Numbered from the stretch's first letter, positions 8,032 through 18,834 are shown. The stretch: 64,000 bases of DNA from Streptomyces sp. IMTB 2501 (GCF_001953885.1 NZ_MQUS01000013.1:124001-188000); one strand, 5' to 3'. Notes: generated by a model from the letters alone, not told the origin. Made by a program: numbers and translations.

Positions 8032-9813
8032 TCAGTTGCCGAAGGCCATGATCAGCTTCTGCTTCGACTGGTCGCTGCCGGTCAGCCGGCCGACGGAGAT
8101 GAAGAACCGCCCGTCGGCCCAGTCCACGACACCGTCGTAGAAGGTGTTCTCGATCTGGGCCGTGCCCTGCGGGTTCTGCAGCAGCTTGGTGGTCGTGTGG
8201 GAGGAGCCGGTGACCGGGATCGACACCACCTGGCCACCCGCGTCGTACGACGGCTGCACATACGCGACGAGCTTGCCGCCCTGGACCTGCATCGGGTACA
8301 TCGGCTCGTCGGCCGGGGACTTGACCCGCCACCGTTCCTTGCCGTCGGCCAGACTGATCGCGACGATCTCGTTGGCGCTGCTGGTGGTGTCCGTCGGCAG
8401 ATACAGCGTGTCGGCGTCCGCGGCGACGCCCTGGCAGCCCTGCAGGTCCCGCTCGAGGACCGCCCAGCCGCAGCGAGGGGCGAACTTCCCGTCGACCTTG
8501 ACCTCCGAACGGAACTTGCCGTCCTTGGTGAACGCCGAGATGTTCCAGGCCTTCTTGTCCTGGTTGGTCAGATAGACCACCAGCGGGTCGACGGAGAACG
8601 TCCGGGTGACCTGCCAGCCCTTCTTGACCTGCTGGGTCCAGCGCACCTTGCCGGTGGCCGGGTCCAGTTCCTGGAGCTCGTCGTGCGCGTTGCTGCCGCC
8701 CGCACCGCAGGAGGACACCTGGATCAGCCGGTCGGTGCCGCCCGCGTACGCGGTCGGGAAGCAGGCCGCGCCGTACTTCTGCTTGTCGTACAGCTTCTTG
8801 CCGCTGTCGATGTCGTACGCCGTGCCCGACTCCGAACGCCCCACCATCAGCGTCTTGTTGCTCACGGTCAGCTCGATGTTGAGCGCGCTGTCGAACAGCC
8901 CGCCGTCGGCGACCTCGGTGGTCCAGCCCTTGTGGCCGGTGGCCAGGTCGATCTGCTGCAGCTGGTTGCACTTGGCGTTGTCGCCGACACCGCTCATGTA
9001 CGCCACGACGACCTTGTCGTCGGCCGACTTCTGCGGGGTGACCGCGCAGATCTTCTGCGGGAAGGAGACCGGGTCCCACACGGGCTTTCCGTCGCCTACG
9101 CCGTAGGCGAAGACCTGCTTGTACGCCGCCTTCACCGCCGCCTTGCCGGTGATCCACATGCCGGGCGCGTCGGCGCCCGAACCCGGGGCGTCCGGCGCCG
9201 ACTTGTACCAGAGCACCTTCGCCTCGCCGGCCCGCCGGCCCTCGTTGAGGTTCTCCGGGTCGTCACCGCCGCCGGACGCGCTCGGCGCGGCGGTGGCGGA
9301 GTGCTTGGGGTCGTCGCTCTGCTGGGCGACCGGCTTCTTCTCGGGATCGTCTCCGCCGCTCGTGACCGCGTACACCGTGCCGCCGATGACGAGCAGCGCG
9401 GCCACCGCCGCACCGATGATCAGCGCCGTCTTCTTCCTGTCGGGCCCGGCGGCGGGCGCCCCCGGGTACGGCGGCTGCTGCGGCTGGCCGAAACCGGGCT
9501 GGGGCGCCGCGCCGTAGGGACCCGGCTGCTGCGGATATCCGTAGGGGCCCGGGGTGCCGTACGGGCCCGGCTGCTGGGGGTACCCGTAGCCGGGCCGGGG
9601 CGGCTGAGCCGGGGGCGGGGGTGTGGGAGGGACGCCGGGAGCACCCGGAGTGCCAGGCGTGCTCGGGGTGCCCTGCGAAGCGCCGAATCCGCCCTGGGCC
9701 GGTGGTGGTTGCGGGGCGCCGAAGCCGCCGCCCTGTGGCGGCTGGTCCTGCGGCGGTCTCTCCTGTGGCGCTCCGAAACCGCCGTGCGGCGGTTGATTGG
9801 GCGGCTGAGTCAT
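8032..9813 (-). CDS. Membrane-anchored PQQ-like beta-propeller protein, tandem paralogue
   Basis: A 593-aa protein built like its downstream neighbour: an N-terminal Pro/Gly-rich cytoplasmic tail of about 125 aa with PGYGYPQQPGPYG units, one membrane helix (TALIIGAAVAALLVIGGTVYAV, about residues 128-150), a low-complexity Ser/Asp linker, and a repeat-propeller outside domain with blades such as DLATGHKGWTTEV, DPATGKVRWTQQV and SLADGKERWRVK. The two are clearly homologous but well diverged, with many conserved motifs such as LLQNP and VVSI near the C-termini. A GAGGGGGAAG ribosome site precedes the ATG. Streptomyces often keep such paired genes; the ligand is unknown. Confidence 0.85.
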   Translation of the reverse strand: MTQPPNQPPHGGFGAPQERPPQDQPPQGGGFGAPQPPPAQGGFGASQGTPSTPGTPGAPGVPPTPPPPAQPPRPGYGYPQQPGPYGTPGPYGYPQQPGPYGAAPQPGFGQPQQPPYPGAPAAGPDRKKTALIIGAAVAALLVIGGTVYAVTSGGDDPEKKPVAQQSDDPKHSATAAPSASGGGDDPENLNEGRRAGEAKVLWYKSAPDAPGSGADAPGMWITGKAAVKAAYKQVFAYGVGDGKPVWDPVSFPQKICAVTPQKSADDKVVVAYMSGVGDNAKCNQLQQIDLATGHKGWTTEVADGGLFDSALNIELTVSNKTLMVGRSESGTAYDIDSGKKLYDKQKYGAACFPTAYAGGTDRLIQVSSCGAGGSNAHDELQELDPATGKVRWTQQVKKGWQVTRTFSVDPLVVYLTNQDKKAWNISAFTKDGKFRSEVKVDGKFAPRCGWAVLERDLQGCQGVAADADTLYLPTDTTSSANEIVAISLADGKERWRVKSPADEPMYPMQVQGGKLVAYVQPSYDAGGQVVSIPVTGSSHTTTKLLQNPQGTAQIENTFYDGVVDWADGRFFISVGRLTGSDQSKQKLIMAFGN

Positions 9814-10397
9814 CAGCGCTCTTCCCCCTCGTTCACTGATTTTTAGCCACGCCCTTAGGTTCTTGACGGACCCTTGGTCGTTACTCAGACAGTTCTCAGA
9901 CGGCCCTTTCTATCACCCGGTACTGACAGCACACGGGCTCGGATCCGTCGCTGTTCCCAAGGGACGACCGGCCCGTGATGCCGTCGTTACGCGCCTTCAC
10001 GCCCCCTTCACGCAGCGCACGCAACAGCATCGCGCGCCGGGGGAGGACACCGGCGCGACGGTGGGCGGGACCGCGAAGAGCGGGCGGGCGGTGGCTGATT
10101 CACGCCAGGGGGCACGGGCGCGGGTTGCGCGCGCCGCGCTACGAGGAGCGCGCGGGTGTCGAGCGCCCACCACGCACAGCGCGTCCACCTGCGTGGAGCG
10201 CCGTGCCAGACAGCGCGCACACCCGGACCAAGCGCCGCACCGGCCAGCGCGCGGCCTCGCCCGAGCGCTGCACTTGACGGCGTGCGCCCCCGCTCAAGCG
10301 CCGTATTCAGCGGCGCGCATGCCTGTAACTCCCCACCGGCACACACCACTCACTACGGCGCCCGCTCCCTCTCCCGTGCTCTCGTGCCCCGGTCGCG
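9814..10397. other. 584-bp intergenic region without a supported gene
   Basis: This lies between the start of the leftward propeller gene and the end of the leftward ABC-F gene. The first 100 bp are less GC-rich and contain a plausible leftward -10 (TAAAAAT read on the minus strand near 9838-9844) for the propeller operon. The remainder is rich in GCGC-containing words, and the open frames that cross it have no coherent codon bias or ribosome site. I see no RNA gene. Confidence 0.6.
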
Positions 10398-12206
<1,809 letters not shown>

Positions 12207-12449
12207 TTCACTCCTGTGCGCGGGGCTGTATCGATATGCGGCTCCGCCGCGTGGGTCAGCCTTCTAGCGTAGGGCCTGCGTGGGTGAGTGCGGGGCGCGA
12301 GGGAGATGTCACCCTTTGTGATGACATGCGCCCCGAAGTGCGCCTAGGCGTACGCATCACATGACACCCGACGCGATCGGTTCGAAGTCGACAAGCCGTA
12401 CCTCATCGGCATCGGCCCGACGGCCCTCGACAACCTCCGAGCCCTGCCC

Positions 12450-13343
12450 TCAGAGCACCGTCGCCCCCGCCACCGGCCCCGCCGCCGTCCGCACCGACCT
12501 GCACGTGCCGGACGCCCGCAGCGCGCCCGCCACCTTCTCGGCCGACTCGTTGTCGCGTGTGAGGAACGCGGTCGTGGGACCGGACCCCGAGACCAGCGTG
12601 GCGAGGGCACCCGCCCCGCGCCCGGCCGCCAGCGTGTCGGCCAGCTCCGGGAACAGGGACAGGGCCGCAGGCTGAAGATCGTTGGAGACGGCCGCCGCCA
12701 GCGCGTCCGGGTCGCCCTTGGCCAGCGCCGCCAGCAGGTCCGCAGAGGCCACCGGCTCGGGGATCTCCCGCCCCTCGGCCAGCCGGTCGAACTCACGGAA
12801 GACCGCAGGCGTCGACAGCCCCCGCTCGGCCATCGCGAACACCCAGTGGAAGGTGCCGCCGGTCTCCAGCACCGTCAGCCGCTCCCCGCGTCCGACGCCG
12901 AGCGCTGCGCCGCCCACCAGACTGAACGGCACATCGCTGCCCAACTCGGCGCAGAGGGCGAGGAGTTCGGCACGGGAGGCACCGGCGTTCCACAGCGTGT
13001 TGCAGGCGAGCAGCGCGCCCGCGCCGTCCGCGCTGCCGCCCGCCATGCCGCCGGCGACCGGGATGTCCTTGGCGATGTGGATGTGCACGGCCGGTTCGAT
13101 GCCCCGGCGCGCGGCCAGCGCGATCGCGGCGCGCGCGGCGAGGTTGGAGCGGTCCAGGGGGACCTGGGCGGCGTCCGGGCCCGCGCAGGTGACGCGCAGT
13201 TCGTCCGCCGGGGTGACGGTGACCTCGTCGTACAGGCCGACCGCGAGGAAGACGTTGGCGAGGTCGTGGAACCCGTCGGGGCGCGCGGCGCCGACCGCGA
13301 GCTGGACGTTGACCTTGGCCGGCACCCGTGCCGTGACGCTCAC
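12450..13343 (-). CDS. ispE: 4-diphosphocytidyl-2-C-methyl-D-erythritol kinase
   Basis: ATP-dependent kinase of the non-mevalonate (MEP) isoprenoid pathway. The 297-aa product shows the GHMP-kinase features VPAKVNVQLAVG at the N-terminus (catalytic Lys/substrate loop) and the ATP loop PVAGGMAGGSADGAGAL. It starts with a GTG that overlaps the ksgA stop by four bases (GTGA), so it is translationally coupled. The ksgA-ispE pair, with rpf and tatD upstream, is the same order as in mycobacteria. Confidence 0.96.
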   Translation of the reverse strand: MSVTARVPAKVNVQLAVGAARPDGFHDLANVFLAVGLYDEVTVTPADELRVTCAGPDAAQVPLDRSNLAARAAIALAARRGIEPAVHIHIAKDIPVAGGMAGGSADGAGALLACNTLWNAGASRAELLALCAELGSDVPFSLVGGAALGVGRGERLTVLETGGTFHWVFAMAERGLSTPAVFREFDRLAEGREIPEPVASADLLAALAKGDPDALAAAVSNDLQPAALSLFPELADTLAAGRGAGALATLVSGSGPTTAFLTRDNESAEKVAGALRASGTCRSVRTAAGPVAGATVL

Positions 13344-14317
13344 TTGCCGCTCTCCTCGTGATCGGTGACCCGTACGTCCGTGTCCTCGGTGATCCGGCCG
13401 TCGTGTTCGGTGATCCTGGCGTCGTCTTCGGTGATCCGGTCGTTCCTGGTGGTCAGCGCGTTCTTGTGCTCGGCGATCCGGGCGAACTCCTCCACCGTCA
13501 GCGACTCCCCGCGGGCCTGCGGAGAGACACCGGCCGCGATCAGGGCGGCCTCGGCGGCAGCGGCGGACCCGGCCCAGCCGGCCAGTGCCGCCCGCAGGGT
13601 CTTCCGGCGCTGTGCGAAGGCGGCGTCGACGACCGCGAAGACCTCCCGCCTGGAGGCCGTCGTCTTGATCGGCTCGGTCCGCCGGACGAGGGAGACCAGC
13701 CCGCTGTCGACGTTCGGCGCGGGCCAGAAGACATTGCGGCCGATCGCCCCGGCCCGCTTCACCTCGGCGTACCAGTTGGCCTTCACGGACGGCACGCCGT
13801 ACACCTTCGAACCGGGCGCGGCGGCCAGCCGGTCGGCGACCTCGGACTGCACCATGACCAGGGTGCGCTCGATGCTCGGGAAGGTGTCGAGCATGTGCAG
13901 CAGCACCGGTACGGCGACGTTGTACGGGAGGTTCGCCACCAGCGCCGTCGGCGGGGGGCCGGGCAGTTCGGCGACGTGCATCGCGTCGGAGTGGACCAGC
14001 GCGAACCGGTCGGCGCGCGCCGGCATGCGCGCCCCGATGGTCGCGGGGAGGGCACCGGCGAGTACGTCGTCGATCTCGACGGCGGTGACCCGGTCGGCGA
14101 CCTCCAGCAGCGCGAGCGTGAGGGAACCGAGCCCCGGGCCGACCTCGACGACCACGTCGTCGGGGCGGACCTCCGCGGTGCGGACGATACGGCGGACCGT
14201 GTTGGCGTCGATCACGAAGTTCTGGCCGCGCTGCTTGGTGGGGCGGACACCGAGCGCTGCCGCGAGCTCACGGATGTCGGCGGGGCCGAGAAGGGCGTCG
14301 GGGGTGGGGCTGCTCAC
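13340..14317 (-). CDS. rsmA: 16S rRNA adenine dimethyltransferase with repetitive C-terminal tail
   Basis: KsgA/RsmA dimethylates two adjacent adenines near the 3' end of 16S rRNA during small-subunit assembly. The 325-aa protein has QNFVIDANTVRRIV at the N-terminus, SAM motif VEVGPGLGSLTLALLE and the catalytic NLPYNV motif. The C-terminus is about 40 residues longer than the enzyme fold needs and is made of heptads (DRITED, DARITEH, DGRITED, DVRVTDH), encoded by a 21-bp tandem DNA repeat (13387-13449). The tail is hydrophilic and probably not catalytic. Confidence 0.96.
   Translation of the reverse strand: MSSPTPDALLGPADIRELAAALGVRPTKQRGQNFVIDANTVRRIVRTAEVRPDDVVVEVGPGLGSLTLALLEVADRVTAVEIDDVLAGALPATIGARMPARADRFALVHSDAMHVAELPGPPPTALVANLPYNVAVPVLLHMLDTFPSIERTLVMVQSEVADRLAAAPGSKVYGVPSVKANWYAEVKRAGAIGRNVFWPAPNVDSGLVSLVRRTEPIKTTASRREVFAVVDAAFAQRRKTLRAALAGWAGSAAAAEAALIAAGVSPQARGESLTVEEFARIAEHKNALTTRNDRITEDDARITEHDGRITEDTDVRVTDHEESGK
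13387..13449. repeat. 21-bp tandem repeat encoding heptads at the KsgA C-terminus
   Basis: Three consecutive 21-bp units start with CGGTGATCC at 13387, 13408 and 13429, with partial copies on either side. They keep the reading frame and code for the RITEDDx heptads. Confidence 0.8.
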
Positions 14318-14467
14318 GGGACAAGGGTACGGGGGGCCGCCCGACCGGGTTGCCAGGGTTCCCGGCGCTGTGCAGCCGACGGCACCGCAGCTCCCTGGGA
14401 GCGCCCAGCCACCACGCGCCCCACCCGGCGACGGACCGCGGCTCGACGGGCAGCCCCCGCGCCCCTG

Positions 14468-15961
14468 TCAACCGTGCAGCCGCGCCCCGCAGGACGGCCA
14501 GGGCGTCGCCCCCCGCCGTGTGTACAGCTTCTTCGCGCGGAAGGTCTGTTCCTCCGCCGGGGCGTCCTGGGGGCGGCCGCTGCCGCCGAGGCTGTGCCAG
14601 GTGCCCGTGTCGAACTGGTACAGCCCGCCGAACGTGCCGGAGGGGTCGACCGCGTCCGGGCGGCCCCCGGACTCACAGGTGGCGAGGCCGCGCCAGTTCA
14701 GATCGTCGGCGCCGGACACGGACTGCGGCAGCGGCTTGGTGCCCACCTTCACAATCTGTTTGCGCGGTTTGCGCACCACCTGGGAGTTCTCCCGGCGCGG
14801 CTTCTCCCGGACCCCGTTCACGATACGCAGCAGATAGGTGTCACGCCGCAGGCCGGGCTCCCCGGCCTGCGCGACGACCTCGGTGCCCTTGAAGAGGGTC
14901 GGGTCGTCGGTGCGCTGGACGTCGAACGGGATCTGCTCCTCGCGGACCTCCCGGCTGCCGCTGACCCGCAGCACGGTCACCGTCTGCCCGTCGCGCGGGA
15001 AGCTGTCGGGCGGGACGGAGGTGGTGTCCTCGCCGTGCAGGCCGACCCCGGCCTCCGCCAGGGCCTCACGGACGGTGGCCGCGTTGGTGCGGATGCTCCG
15101 GCTGCGGCCGTCGGCCATGATCGTGACGTCGCGTTCGGTGCGCACGTCGAGCGCGAGCCCGGCGCGTCCGATGCGTTGGGAGCGCGAGACGGACAGGTAC
15201 GCGCCCTCCGCGCGCACTCCCAGTTCGTTCAGCGCTCCCGCCACGGTGTGCGCCGTGGTCCACACCTCGCGCTGCCTGCCGTCCAGGGTGAGCCGGACGG
15301 GGCGCCCGTAGCGCACGGCGACCGCGTCTCCGCTGGTGAGCGCCGCGCCTGGGGCGGGCGCGATCATGTCGTGCGCCCCTGTGCTCACACCCTCCTCTGT
15401 CAGCAGCTCGCTCACGTCGTCGGCGAAGGTGTGCAGGGTGCGCGGTTTGCCGTCGACCGTCAGCTCGATCGCCTTGTCCTTGGCGACGAACGCGGTGGTG
15501 CCGCCCGCGAGGAAGGCCACGACCAGCGCCTGCGGAAGCAGGCGGCGCACGGCGGACTCCGGGCGCTCGGCGCAGCGCGCCCTGCGCCGACGCGCGGCCC
15601 GCCCGCTCACTCCGGCAGGCCCCCCGGCGCCGAACGCCCTCTCCCCGTGCAGCGCGCCCCCCGCGTCCAGCGCACTCCCGGCGTCCGGCGCGCTGCGCGC
15701 CCCCGGCACGCTCGGGGCTCCAGGACGCCCGGCCTGCCGGGGCAGCGCCGGCTCGGTGACGAAGTAGGCCTGCGCCTCGTAGGCGGGCCGGTAGGTGTCC
15801 TCGTACAGCCCGTGCGGCTGGGTCTCCGCGGTGTGCACGGAGGCTTCGGGGCCGTACGACGGGAACGGCTCATACGACTCGTACGACCTGTACGGCCCGT
15901 ATGGCGCATACGACTGGTACGGCTCGTGTGCCTCGAACGTCTCGTACTGCGACTTGCTCAC
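14468..15961 (-). CDS. rpfB: Resuscitation-promoting factor / lytic transglycosylase (DUF348 x3, G5, Rpf domain)
   Basis: A cell-wall lytic enzyme that cleaves peptidoglycan and promotes exit from dormancy or spore germination. Order in the 497-aa protein: a cytoplasmic N-terminus of about 125 aa that is very Tyr-rich (YQSYAPYGPYRSYESY), a membrane helix (ALVVAFLAGGTTAFVA), three DUF348 repeats (IELTVDGKPRTL, VRLTLDGRQREV, VTIMADGRSRSI), a G5 domain, and a C-terminal transglycosylase-like Rpf domain with the catalytic Glu in ATCESGG. I place the start at a GTG (15961); the frame extends upstream but overlaps tatD. Its position next to ksgA and tatD matches mycobacterial rpfB; Streptomyces naming may differ. 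Confidence 0.9.
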   Translation of the reverse strand: MSKSQYETFEAHEPYQSYAPYGPYRSYESYEPFPSYGPEASVHTAETQPHGLYEDTYRPAYEAQAYFVTEPALPRQAGRPGAPSVPGARSAPDAGSALDAGGALHGERAFGAGGPAGVSGRAARRRRARCAERPESAVRRLLPQALVVAFLAGGTTAFVAKDKAIELTVDGKPRTLHTFADDVSELLTEEGVSTGAHDMIAPAPGAALTSGDAVAVRYGRPVRLTLDGRQREVWTTAHTVAGALNELGVRAEGAYLSVSRSQRIGRAGLALDVRTERDVTIMADGRSRSIRTNAATVREALAEAGVGLHGEDTTSVPPDSFPRDGQTVTVLRVSGSREVREEQIPFDVQRTDDPTLFKGTEVVAQAGEPGLRRDTYLLRIVNGVREKPRRENSQVVRKPRKQIVKVGTKPLPQSVSGADDLNWRGLATCESGGRPDAVDPSGTFGGLYQFDTGTWHSLGGSGRPQDAPAEEQTFRAKKLYTRRGATPWPSCGARLHG

Positions 15962-16097
15962 GCCGACACGCTCCAGAGGTGCCAGAGGGGTCAGGATCGG
16001 GCCCCCAGAACCTAGCGGAGCGATGGTGACTCTCCAAAGCGACGCGACTGCGTACTGTTGCCCGTCGAGCGTGCGCGCCCAGTACTCGAACAGGGGC

Positions 16098-16994
16098 TCA
16101 GTAGCCGAAGGCGCGGGCGGTGTTGTCGGCGAGGGCCGTGGCCAGCGCGTCCTCGTCGATGCCGCGCACGGCGGCCATCGCACGGACCGTGACCGGGACG
16201 AGGTAGGGCGCGTTGGGCCGGCCACGGTACGGCGCCGGGGTCAGGAAGGGCGCGTCGGTCTCCACGAGCACCAGCTCCAGCGGGGCGACGGCGAGGGCGA
16301 CCCGCAGATTCTGGGCGTTCTTGAAGGTGACGTTGCCCGCGAAGGACATGAAGTAGCCCTCGCGTGCGCAGATCTCCGCCATCTCGGCGTCGCCGGAGTA
16401 GCAGTGGAAGACGGTGCGCTCGGGGGCGCCCTCCTCCTTCAGGACGCGCAGGACGTCGGCGTGCGCGTCGCGGTCGTGGATGACGAGTGCCTTGCCGTGC
16501 CGCTTGGCGATCTCCATATGGGCGCGGAAGGACCGCTCCTGGGCGGCCTTGCCCTGCGGACCGGTGCGGAAGTAGTCCAGCCCCGTCTCGCCGACGCCCT
16601 TCACCTGGGGCAGTGCGGCGAGCCGGTCGATCTCGGCGAGGGCCTCGTCCAGCGCGGCGTCACCGCCCGGCTCGCGGGCGCCCTGCCGCGACCAGCCGTC
16701 GGGGTCGCCGTGGACGATGCGCGGGGCCTCGTTGGGGTGGAGGGCGACGGCGGCGTGGACGGCGTCGTACGCGGCCGCGGTCTCGGCGGCCCAGCGGGAG
16801 CCCTTGATGTCGCAGCCGACCTGGACGACCGTCGTCACCCCGACCGACGCGGCCTTCGCGAGGCCTTCCTCGACCGTGCCGGACTGCATGTCCAGGTGGG
16901 TGTGCGAGTCGGCGACCGGAACCCGCAGCGGCGGCGGAAGCGGCGGCGCGGCGTTCTTGTCGCCCTTGGTGTTCTGGCCGGCGTTCGAAGGCAT
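16098..16994 (-). CDS. tatD: TatD family metal-dependent DNase
   Basis: A 298-aa amidohydrolase-fold nuclease. It has the metal-binding HxH in DSHTHLD (about residues 28-34), the GETGLDYF motif with the metal-binding Glu, VIHDRDAH, and the C-terminal VETDAPFLTP. TatD enzymes trim DNA and act in DNA repair and quality control. The N-terminus has a Pro-rich stretch of about 20 aa before the barrel. It sits upstream of rpf, as in mycobacteria, with a 136-bp gap that may hold an rpf promoter. Confidence 0.94.
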   Translation of the reverse strand: MPSNAGQNTKGDKNAAPPLPPPLRVPVADSHTHLDMQSGTVEEGLAKAASVGVTTVVQVGCDIKGSRWAAETAAAYDAVHAAVALHPNEAPRIVHGDPDGWSRQGAREPGGDAALDEALAEIDRLAALPQVKGVGETGLDYFRTGPQGKAAQERSFRAHMEIAKRHGKALVIHDRDAHADVLRVLKEEGAPERTVFHCYSGDAEMAEICAREGYFMSFAGNVTFKNAQNLRVALAVAPLELVLVETDAPFLTPAPYRGRPNAPYLVPVTVRAMAAVRGIDEDALATALADNTARAFGY

Positions 16995-17041
16995 GCCCCG
17001 ATCCTACGAAAGGGGCACGCCCTCGGCGGACGGCGATCCGC

Positions 17042-17461
17042 TCAGCCGGCCTTGCGGTGGAACGCGTGCAGGAGATCGGACAGGTGCCAGTGGTGCGGCT
17101 CCTTGGCCTGCGCCGACTGCACCGGCCGCACCGGGACCTGCGGCGCCTCGACCGGTCCCGCCTGCGGCACACTGTGGTGCCGGTGCTCGTCACCGCACAC
17201 CGACGAGACCTGCCCCGCGCGCATGATTCGTACGACATGGCCGTCGCAGTTGTGGCAGCTGGGCCGGCTCAGCGGCGACGGCACGACCCGGCCGTCGGCC
17301 ACGTACAGCACAAACTCCTGCCCGTCGGCGTCCGTGTGGTGCTCTATCTCGTACGACTGCTCCCAGCCGTGCCCGCACCTCATGCAGGCGAAGGAATACG
17401 ACTCGTGAACAACGGCTGTGGGCGTGCCACGGAGGCCGGTCTGCCCTGCGATCTCACTCAT
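17042..17461 (-). CDS. Zinc-ribbon-like hypothetical protein
   Basis: A 139-aa soluble protein with two CxxC knuckles (CMRCGHGW about residues 26-33 and CHNCDGH about 68-74) that probably bind one zinc ion, followed by a flexible Gln/Pro/Val region and a His-rich C-terminus (HHWHLSDLLHAFHRKAG). The ATG at 17461 has a GAGGAG ribosome site seven bases upstream; a longer in-frame start at 17491 lacks one. I do not recognise a specific family. It is the gene upstream of tatD, 47 bp apart, possibly in the same transcript. Confidence 0.8.
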   Translation of the reverse strand: MSEIAGQTGLRGTPTAVVHESYSFACMRCGHGWEQSYEIEHHTDADGQEFVLYVADGRVVPSPLSRPSCHNCDGHVVRIMRAGQVSSVCGDEHRHHSVPQAGPVEAPQVPVRPVQSAQAKEPHHWHLSDLLHAFHRKAG

Positions 17462-17841
17462 GCCAGCTCCTCTTGTCCGCTGGACAAGCACCCCGCATGG
17501 GATTCCCCCCGGAATCCCTGGGGCGAGGGACGGGTGCGTCCCTTCAACCAGTGGACGCCTTCACCAGGGCGAACGCAGCAGGGCTGTCGAGTGTTGGAGT
17601 CGATTTGAGCCTTCCTTGCCGAAACCGCCCCGCTCGGCCTCGTTTCCCTTTGCCATCGGCGACAGCCCTTTGCCCTCCCATGGCCCATCTGCTCACCCGA
17701 GAACAGCCCTGCTCAGAGGGGGTATGAATGCCGGTCGGGGGCAACGCCCGAAGGGGCGCGGGGAACTGCGCGAACATGCCCCACAGACCCGCGGTCGCCG
17801 AACGACGCACGCCGCCGAGCCGTTGGGCGAACAAACCCCCG
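17462..17841. other. 380-bp intergenic region with small palindromes and a dispersed repeat
   Basis: No gene seen. It contains a 7-bp inverted repeat (CTTGTCC-GCT-GGACAAG, about 17471-17487) and GGGATTCC...GGAATCCC (17500-17519) just upstream of the zinc-ribbon gene, where its leftward promoter should lie. It ends with a copy of the dispersed GC-rich repeat next to the end of rsmI. Confidence 0.55.
17747..17785. repeat. Dispersed GC-rich intergenic repeat, copy 2 (inverted)
   Basis: Contains GGGGCGCGGGGAACTGCGC (17753-17771), the reverse complement of the core at 5065-5083 and the same orientation as the core at 42438-42456. It stands about 60 bp after the rsmI stop codon. Confidence 0.7.
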
Positions 17842-18690
17842 TCACTCACCGGCACGCTTCGCTGCAACCACGGCGTCGAACACGACCCGCTTCGGAATCC
17901 CCGCCTCCACCGCCACCGCCGCGATCGCCTCCTTACGTCTCTCCCCGGCCTCCTCCCGCACCCGCACCCGGCGCACCAGTTCCGCCGCGTCCAGCTCCTC
18001 CGGCCCGGCCTCAGGTGCCCCCTCGACCACGACGGTGATCTCCCCGCGCACGCCCTCCGTGGCCCATCTCGCCAGCTCGGCCAGCGGACCGCGTCGTACC
18101 TCCTCGTATGTCTTGGTCAGCTCGCGGCATACGGCGGCCCGCCGCTCCGCGCCGAAGACCTCGGCCATCGCCGCGAGGGTGTCGTCGAGCCGGTGCGGGG
18201 CCTCGAAGTACACGAGCGTGCGCCGCTCGTCCGCGACCTCCCGCAGCCGGGACAGCCGCTCGCCCGCCTTGCGCGGCAGGAAGCCCTCGAAGCAGAACCG
18301 GTCGACGGGCAGCCCGGACAGGGCGAGCGCGGTGAGCACGGCGGACGGTCCAGGCACGGCGGTTACCTTGATGTCCTTCTCGACGGCGGCCGCGACCAGC
18401 CGGTAGCCCGGGTCGGACACGGACGGCATCCCCGCGTCGGTGACGAGCAGCACGCGCGCGCCGCCGAGCAGTTCCTCGACCAGCTCCGGTGTGCGCGCGG
18501 ATTCGTTGCCCTCGAAGTACGACACCACGCGGCCCTTGGGCGTGACGCCGAGGGCCTGGGTGAGCCGGCGCAGCCGCCGGGTGTCCTCGGCGGCGACCAC
18601 GTCGGCGCCGGCCAGCTCCTCGGCCAGCCGGGGCGGCGCGTCCGCGATGTCGCCGATGGGGGTACCTGCCAGGACAAGGGTTCCAGTCAC
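17842..18690 (-). CDS. rsmI: 16S rRNA cytidine-1402 2'-O-methyltransferase
   Basis: Methylates the ribose of C1402 in the 16S rRNA decoding centre. The 282-aa tetrapyrrole-methylase-fold protein has LVLAGTPIGDIADAPPR, VAAEDTRRL, LVTDAGMPSVSDPG, AVPGPSAVLTALALSG and the FEAPHRL motif of the family. I chose the GTG at 18690 because the conserved N-terminal strand begins there. The same frame remains open through the opposite strand of pmt, which is an artefact of GC bias. Divergent from pmt with 144 bp between. Confidence 0.94.
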   Translation of the reverse strand: MTGTLVLAGTPIGDIADAPPRLAEELAGADVVAAEDTRRLRRLTQALGVTPKGRVVSYFEGNESARTPELVEELLGGARVLLVTDAGMPSVSDPGYRLVAAAVEKDIKVTAVPGPSAVLTALALSGLPVDRFCFEGFLPRKAGERLSRLREVADERRTLVYFEAPHRLDDTLAAMAEVFGAERRAAVCRELTKTYEEVRRGPLAELARWATEGVRGEITVVVEGAPEAGPEELDAAELVRRVRVREEAGERRKEAIAAVAVEAGIPKRVVFDAVVAAKRAGE

Positions 18691-18822
18691 GCCTCCATCC
18701 TCGCAGGGACCACTGACAGCCCGGCCGTCGCCCGCGGCGGCCCGGCCGGCCCCGGCGGCCGGGAAAACGGCCGCATCCCGACCGGTACCGCACATGCACG
18801 GGACTCGCACAGAACGGTTCCC

Positions 18823-18828
18823 TACGAT
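18823..18828 (+). promoter_or_regulatory. Probable -10 box of a leaderless pmt transcript
   Basis: TACGAT lies six bases before the GTG start of pmt, and no ribosome site is visible. In Streptomyces this spacing normally gives an mRNA that begins at the start codon. Confidence 0.5.
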
Positions 18829-18834
18829 GGCGCG

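Noticed and set aside
9814..10397. Hidden gene or RNA in the 584-bp gap
   Set aside because: Frames lack ribosome sites and third-position bias; no cloverleaf or conserved RNA pattern seen.
13358..16015. 885-codon + strand frame over ksgA and rpf
   Set aside because: Antisense artefact; the opposite strand encodes conserved enzymes.
15962..16097. c-di-AMP (ydaO-type) riboswitch upstream of the rpf gene, as known for other Streptomyces rpf genes
   Set aside because: The 136-bp gap is too short and I could not find the conserved motif elements.
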